From NCBI GenBank assembly GCA_020847765.1, contig JADLBJ010000026.1, forward strand, positions 1 through 59,668: DNA of 59,668 nucleotides, given 5' to 3'. Shown one piece after another: positions 56,436 through 59,668 of this stretch. Position 1 is the stretch's first letter. Each line of letters starts with the position of its first letter. Made by a program: the position numbers and the translations under genes. Under the pieces are notes generated by a model that saw only the letters and a program-made list of their open reading frames with translations, was not told the DNA's origin and searched no databases. The DNA comes from Dehalococcoidia bacterium. GTDB lineage: Bacteria; Chloroflexota; Dehalococcoidia; Tepidiformales; Tepidiformaceae.

Positions 56436-58880
56436 ATGGCGCAGGTCTCGTCACCGCCGTCGCTTCCCGCCGATCTGCGCGGCCTCACCACCACCGACGC
56501 TCGGGCGCGCGCCGAAGCGGGCCTTGCGAACGTCGACACGTCTCGTCAGCGCACGGACGCCGACGTCGTCCGGGCCAATACGCTGACTTTCTTCAACGTC
56601 GTCCTGGCCGCCATGATCGTCGCGCTCTTCGCCGTCGGCGAGTTCCGCGACGGCCTCTTCGTGGGTGTCGTCGTCGCCGCCAACGTTGCCGTCTCCACGA
56701 TCCAGGAACTGCGCGCCGTCCGCACCCTGCGCGAGCTCGTCGCCCTCACTGCACCGCAGACGACGGTCGTCCGCGACGGCGTGGAGACACCGATCCTTGC
56801 CGAGCACGTCGTTCAGGGCGACCTCCTCCACCTCAAGCAGGGCGACCAGGTGGTCGCCGACGGCCGCGTCGTCGCCCGTTCGTGCGAGGTCGACGAGTCG
56901 CTCCTCACCGGCGAGTCCGATTCCGTCCGCAAGGGCCCCGGCGAAGAGCTGCGCTCCGGCAGCTTCTGCACGGCCGGCGACTGCTACTACACCGCCGAGC
57001 AGGTGGGCGCTAACTCCTATGCCGTCAAGCTCACGACCGACGCGCGCGAGCTGGTCAAGCGCTCCACGCCGCTCCAGGTGCGTTTCAAGCGCATCCTCCG
57101 CGTGCTGCTCACGGCCACCGGTGTGCTCGCCGTCCTCCTGATGATCTCCTACAACGTCGGCGACAAGGGGTTCGCCGAGTCGATCAAGGCGACGACGGCG
57201 ACCGTGACGACGGTCGTCCCCACGGGCCTCCTCCTCGGTATGACGGTCGCCTTTGCGGTGGGCGCTGTGCGCGTCTCGCGTTCGGGCGCCATCGTTCAGG
57301 ACATCAACGCGGTCGAGGCGCTGAATTACACCGACGTCATCTGCCTGGACAAGACGGGGACGATCACGGCCAATCGACTGACCCTGCACGACGTGATCTG
57401 GGCCCCCGGCCAGCAGTCGGCACGGCCCTGGCTCGCCTCCTTCGTCCTCGCCAGCGCGGGCGACAGCAAAACGGCGGGAGCTCTCGCCGACGCACTGGGC
57501 AAGGACGCCAACGAGTCGCGCCCGGCCGGGTCCGTTCCCTTCAATTCGGAGCGTCGGTGGAGCGCGATGCGCCTGGAACGTCTGGGCGAGCGGCGCGTGT
57601 TCGTCCTCGGCGCACCGGAGACCGTCCTGCCGCACGCCAGGGACGCGGAAGGGTTGCAGGATGCCTACGAGGCAGCAAGCACCACCGGTCTGCGCGGCGT
57701 CGTCTTCGCCGAGATCGAGGGTCTGCCCGATGCCGGCCAGCCCCTCGGCTCCGTCACGCCCCTCGCGCTCATCACCCTGGGCGACGTCCTCCGGCCGGAA
57801 GTTCGCCAGGCCTTCGCCATGATGGAAAAGCTTGGGATCGAGCCGAAGCTCATCAGCGGCGACAATCCCCATACGGTCGCCGCCCTGCTCAAGCAGCTTG
57901 GCATCAGGACCAGGGGCGGCGTCATCTCGGGCAACGACCTCTACGGGCTCAGCGAGCGCGAGTTCGCCCGTGCGGTGGATGAGAACAGCGTCTTCGGCCG
58001 CATCGCCCCCGCTCAGAAGGCGCAGATCGTGGGCGCCCTGCGCGAGCAGGGCCACTTCGTCGCCATGGTCGGCGACGGCGCCAATGACGTGCAGGCGCTG
58101 CGCACGGCCGACGTGGCTGTCGCCATGGCCTCGGGCACGGCGACAGCGCGCGCGGTGGCGGGCATCGTCCTCCTCCAGGATTCCTTCAACGCCCTCATCC
58201 GTGGCGCGCGCGAAGCGACGGCCGTCCTCGGCAACGCTGCCCGCCTGAGCAAGCTGTTCCTGGCCAAGAGCCTGTACGCCTACCTCCTCATCGTCGCCAC
58301 GAACATGCTCGGCCTGGACTTCCCGTTCCTTCCCCGCCAGGGCACCGTGACCGCGCTGCTGACGCTCGGCATCCCGGCGATCTTCATCTCCGTCAGCGTG
58401 CCGCCGCCTGACGCCGGTCGCGACTTCACACGGAACGTGCTCCGCTTCGCTCTCCCCGCCTCGTTCGCGTTAGCCGTTGCGGCGGTGCTCGTGCACCTCC
58501 TCGTGGAAGGCTTCCTCGGGCGCAGCACCGACCAGGCACGCACGCTCGTCTCGCTCACGGTGGGCATCACTGGTCTCTTCTTCATGCTTGAAGTCCTCGG
58601 TTTCGAAGGAGCCTCCTGGCGCAGCCTGACCCGGCCCGTCCTCACCCTCGCTCTGACCCTCGCCCTCGGTGCCGCCATGCTCATGACGATCTACACGCCG
58701 TCGCTGCGCTCGTTCTTCGAGTTTCACCGCGTGCACGTCGGCGACTGGTTCATCGTCGGGACGGCCGTAGCCGCCTCTCTGGCCGGGCAGTTCGTCCTGA
58801 GCAACTACTGGCAGGAGCTGCTCGACACGCTCACGGCGAAGCCGAAAAGGAACGAGGAGCTGCGCGGCCGCGCCATCTGA
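56436..58880 (+). CDS. P-type ATPase (HAD-IC family) with an unusual ion-site motif
   Basis: 814 residues from ATG 56436 (a GTG at 56358 is also in frame). It has an actuator domain with VDESLLTGESDSVRKG, the phosphorylation motif VICLDKTGTITANRLT, FNSERRWSAMRLERL, and the hinge VAMVGDGANDVQALRTADVA. Membrane helix 4 reads TVVPTGLLLGMTVAFAVGAV. There are no N-terminal metal-binding domains and no heavy-metal CPx motif. The helix-4 motif is PTGL rather than the PEGL of Ca2+-type pumps, so the ion is uncertain. It is nearest to the group of bacterial E1-E2 ATPases such as Exp7. Confidence 0.87.
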   Translation: MAQVSSPPSLPADLRGLTTTDARARAEAGLANVDTSRQRTDADVVRANTLTFFNVVLAAMIVALFAVGEFRDGLFVGVVVAANVAVSTIQELRAVRTLRELVALTAPQTTVVRDGVETPILAEHVVQGDLLHLKQGDQVVADGRVVARSCEVDESLLTGESDSVRKGPGEELRSGSFCTAGDCYYTAEQVGANSYAVKLTTDARELVKRSTPLQVRFKRILRVLLTATGVLAVLLMISYNVGDKGFAESIKATTATVTTVVPTGLLLGMTVAFAVGAVRVSRSGAIVQDINAVEALNYTDVICLDKTGTITANRLTLHDVIWAPGQQSARPWLASFVLASAGDSKTAGALADALGKDANESRPAGSVPFNSERRWSAMRLERLGERRVFVLGAPETVLPHARDAEGLQDAYEAASTTGLRGVVFAEIEGLPDAGQPLGSVTPLALITLGDVLRPEVRQAFAMMEKLGIEPKLISGDNPHTVAALLKQLGIRTRGGVISGNDLYGLSEREFARAVDENSVFGRIAPAQKAQIVGALREQGHFVAMVGDGANDVQALRTADVAVAMASGTATARAVAGIVLLQDSFNALIRGAREATAVLGNAARLSKLFLAKSLYAYLLIVATNMLGLDFPFLPRQGTVTALLTLGIPAIFISVSVPPPDAGRDFTRNVLRFALPASFALAVAAVLVHLLVEGFLGRSTDQARTLVSLTVGITGLFFMLEVLGFEGASWRSLTRPVLTLALTLALGAAMLMTIYTPSLRSFFEFHRVHVGDWFIVGTAVAASLAGQFVLSNYWQELLDTLTAKPKRNEELRGRAI

Positions 58881-58949
58881 TTGGCCTCCTTCGCCGCGGC
58901 CTTCGCGTGCATGACGCCCCGCCATCTGGCCGTCAACGCGTCGGGCCGC

Positions 58950-58987
58950 TAAAATGCCTCAACGGGCCTCCCCCTATGGGAGGCCCG
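58950..58987 (+). promoter_or_regulatory. purA promoter and 5'-terminal stem-loop
   Basis: TAAAAT (58950-58955) precedes a perfect 10-bp hairpin: CGGGCCTCCC (58963-58972), loop CCTAT, and GGGAGGCCCG (58978-58987). The expected transcription start falls at the foot of the stem. GGAG (58987-58990) follows and ATG is at 59000. Confidence 0.55.
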
Positions 58988-58999
58988 GAGTGTGTCCGT

Positions 59000-59668
59000 A
59001 TGCCTATTGTCGTCGTCGTCGGCGGTCAGTGGGGCGACGAAGGCAAAGGCCGCATCGTCGACCTGCTCGCGCGGAAAGCGCGTATCGTCGCTCGCTATTC
59101 GGCCGGGAACAACGCCGGCCACACCATCGTCAACGACCGCGGTGAGTTCAAGCTCCACCTGGTGCCGGCAGGCATCTTCTATCCCGAGAAGACCTGCGTC
59201 ATCGGCAATGGTGTCGCCATCGACCCGGAGGTTCTGCTCGACGAGATCGACAACCTCGAGGCGAAGGGCATCGACACCGGCAAGCTCGTCGTCAGCGACC
59301 GGGCCCAGCTGATCATGCCCTGGCACAAGCTCATCGATCAGCTCGACGAGAAGCTGCGCGGGGACGCCGCCATCGGCACGACGGGCAAGGGCGTCGGCCC
59401 GTGCTTCATCGACAAGGTCGCCCGGCGGGGCATCCGCGTCGCCGACCTCCTCCAGCCCGAAGACCTGATGGCCCGCATCCGGACAGTGCTCGATTACCAG
59501 AACCGCGTTATCACGGGTGTCTATGGCGGTGCGCCGATCGCCTTCGACTCGTGCCTGGAGCGCTACCTCGAGTTCGGGCGTCGCCTCCGCCCCTACGTGG
59601 CCGACGTTCAGGAGATCGTCCTGGACGCCCACCAGCATGGCGACTACGTCCTGCTCGAAGGCGCCCAG
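59000..59668 (+). CDS. purA: Adenylosuccinate synthetase, N-terminal 223 residues (cut by window end)
   Basis: The fragment carries the GTP-binding signature VVVGGQWGDEGKGRIVDLLA, YSAGNNAGHTIVND, and IGTTGKGVGPCFIDKVARRG. It converts IMP and aspartate to adenylosuccinate in AMP synthesis. The rest of the gene lies outside the window; no frameshift is seen in what is present. Its mRNA probably starts with the stem-loop described before it. Confidence 0.96.
   Translation, partial: MPIVVVVGGQWGDEGKGRIVDLLARKARIVARYSAGNNAGHTIVNDRGEFKLHLVPAGIFYPEKTCVIGNGVAIDPEVLLDEIDNLEAKGIDTGKLVVSDRAQLIMPWHKLIDQLDEKLRGDAAIGTTGKGVGPCFIDKVARRGIRVADLLQPEDLMARIRTVLDYQNRVITGVYGGAPIAFDSCLERYLEFGRRLRPYVADVQEIVLDAHQHGDYVLLEGAQ

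Noticed and set aside
1-59668. CRISPR arrays, transposases, phage, tRNA and rRNA genes
   Set aside because: No regular repeat-spacer pattern, no transposase or integrase motif, and no tRNA or rRNA sequence was recognised by reading. A tool-based tRNA scan could still find one that I missed.

Overview
The window is 59.7 kb of high-GC, gene-dense bacterial chromosome with no rRNA or tRNA genes, transposases, phage genes or CRISPR that I can recognise. The gene content suggests a motile, monoderm-like bacterium, most probably Chloroflexota: RecA-RecX-RNase Y-YmdB in a row, Gram-positive type LexA-box-like sites (GAAC-N4-GTTC), AmaP and YtfJ/GerW-like proteins, a hydrolase-cyclase fusion, acyl-CoA metabolism genes, and no outer-membrane genes. 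The phylum is an inference from gene content, not a measurement.

Layout. 0-9.3 kb: a YprB-like exonuclease and recA (both with LexA-box-like sites), an acyl-CoA dehydrogenase, recX, rny, ymdB, a PHP phosphoesterase, fabZ and a zinc-ribbon membrane protein. 9.3-17.9 kb: motility signalling. fliM, an unknown 115-aa gene and cheX run leftward; cheW-cheA-cheC-cheD-cheY-cheB-cheR run rightward as a tightly coupled operon behind a structured leader. 17.9-27.2 kb: a lipoprotein, a PAP2 enzyme, an LPG-synthase-like membrane protein, pyrE, a 2-hydroxyacid dehydrogenase, gdhA, a divergent DAHP synthase and a hydrolase/adenylate cyclase fusion. 27.2-31.6 kb: an FAH-family enzyme, a galactokinase-like kinase and alpha-galactosidase. 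31.6-43.3 kb: cysS and cysE flanking a signal peptidase I fused to a large membrane domain, then a nitronate monooxygenase-like enzyme, a CNNM/CorC protein, a tandem Nudix protein, an M23-like lipoprotein, a YtfJ-like protein, and mtaB-amaP-scpB-DUF503. 43.3-46.0 kb: a secreted protein with seven IPT/TIG domains. 46.1-51.7 kb: a leftward siroheme/heme operon (cobA-hemD fusion, precorrin-2 dehydrogenase, CbiX, a DR2241-like Fe-S protein, hemL, hemC). 51.7-59.7 kb: an APH-family kinase, an enoyl-CoA hydratase, a small HELVH protein, a TPR protein with a 111-bp repeat, DUF2171, a P-type ATPase and the start of purA.

Two window-wide patterns stand out. First, the + strand is G-rich up to about 52.8 kb whichever way genes point, and C-rich afterwards. 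This looks like a leading/lagging strand switch of the terminus type, or an inversion or assembly junction. Second, several genes appear to be read from leaderless promoters (a TANNNT box ending 6-9 nt before the start codon), while others (gdhA, purA, the YtfJ-like gene, cheW) have a stem-loop just before the Shine-Dalgarno sequence.

No gap exceeds 300 bases. The largest are 29352-29630 (a galK-distal hairpin and the alpha-galactosidase promoter) and 11594-11849 (the divergent fliM/cheW leader).
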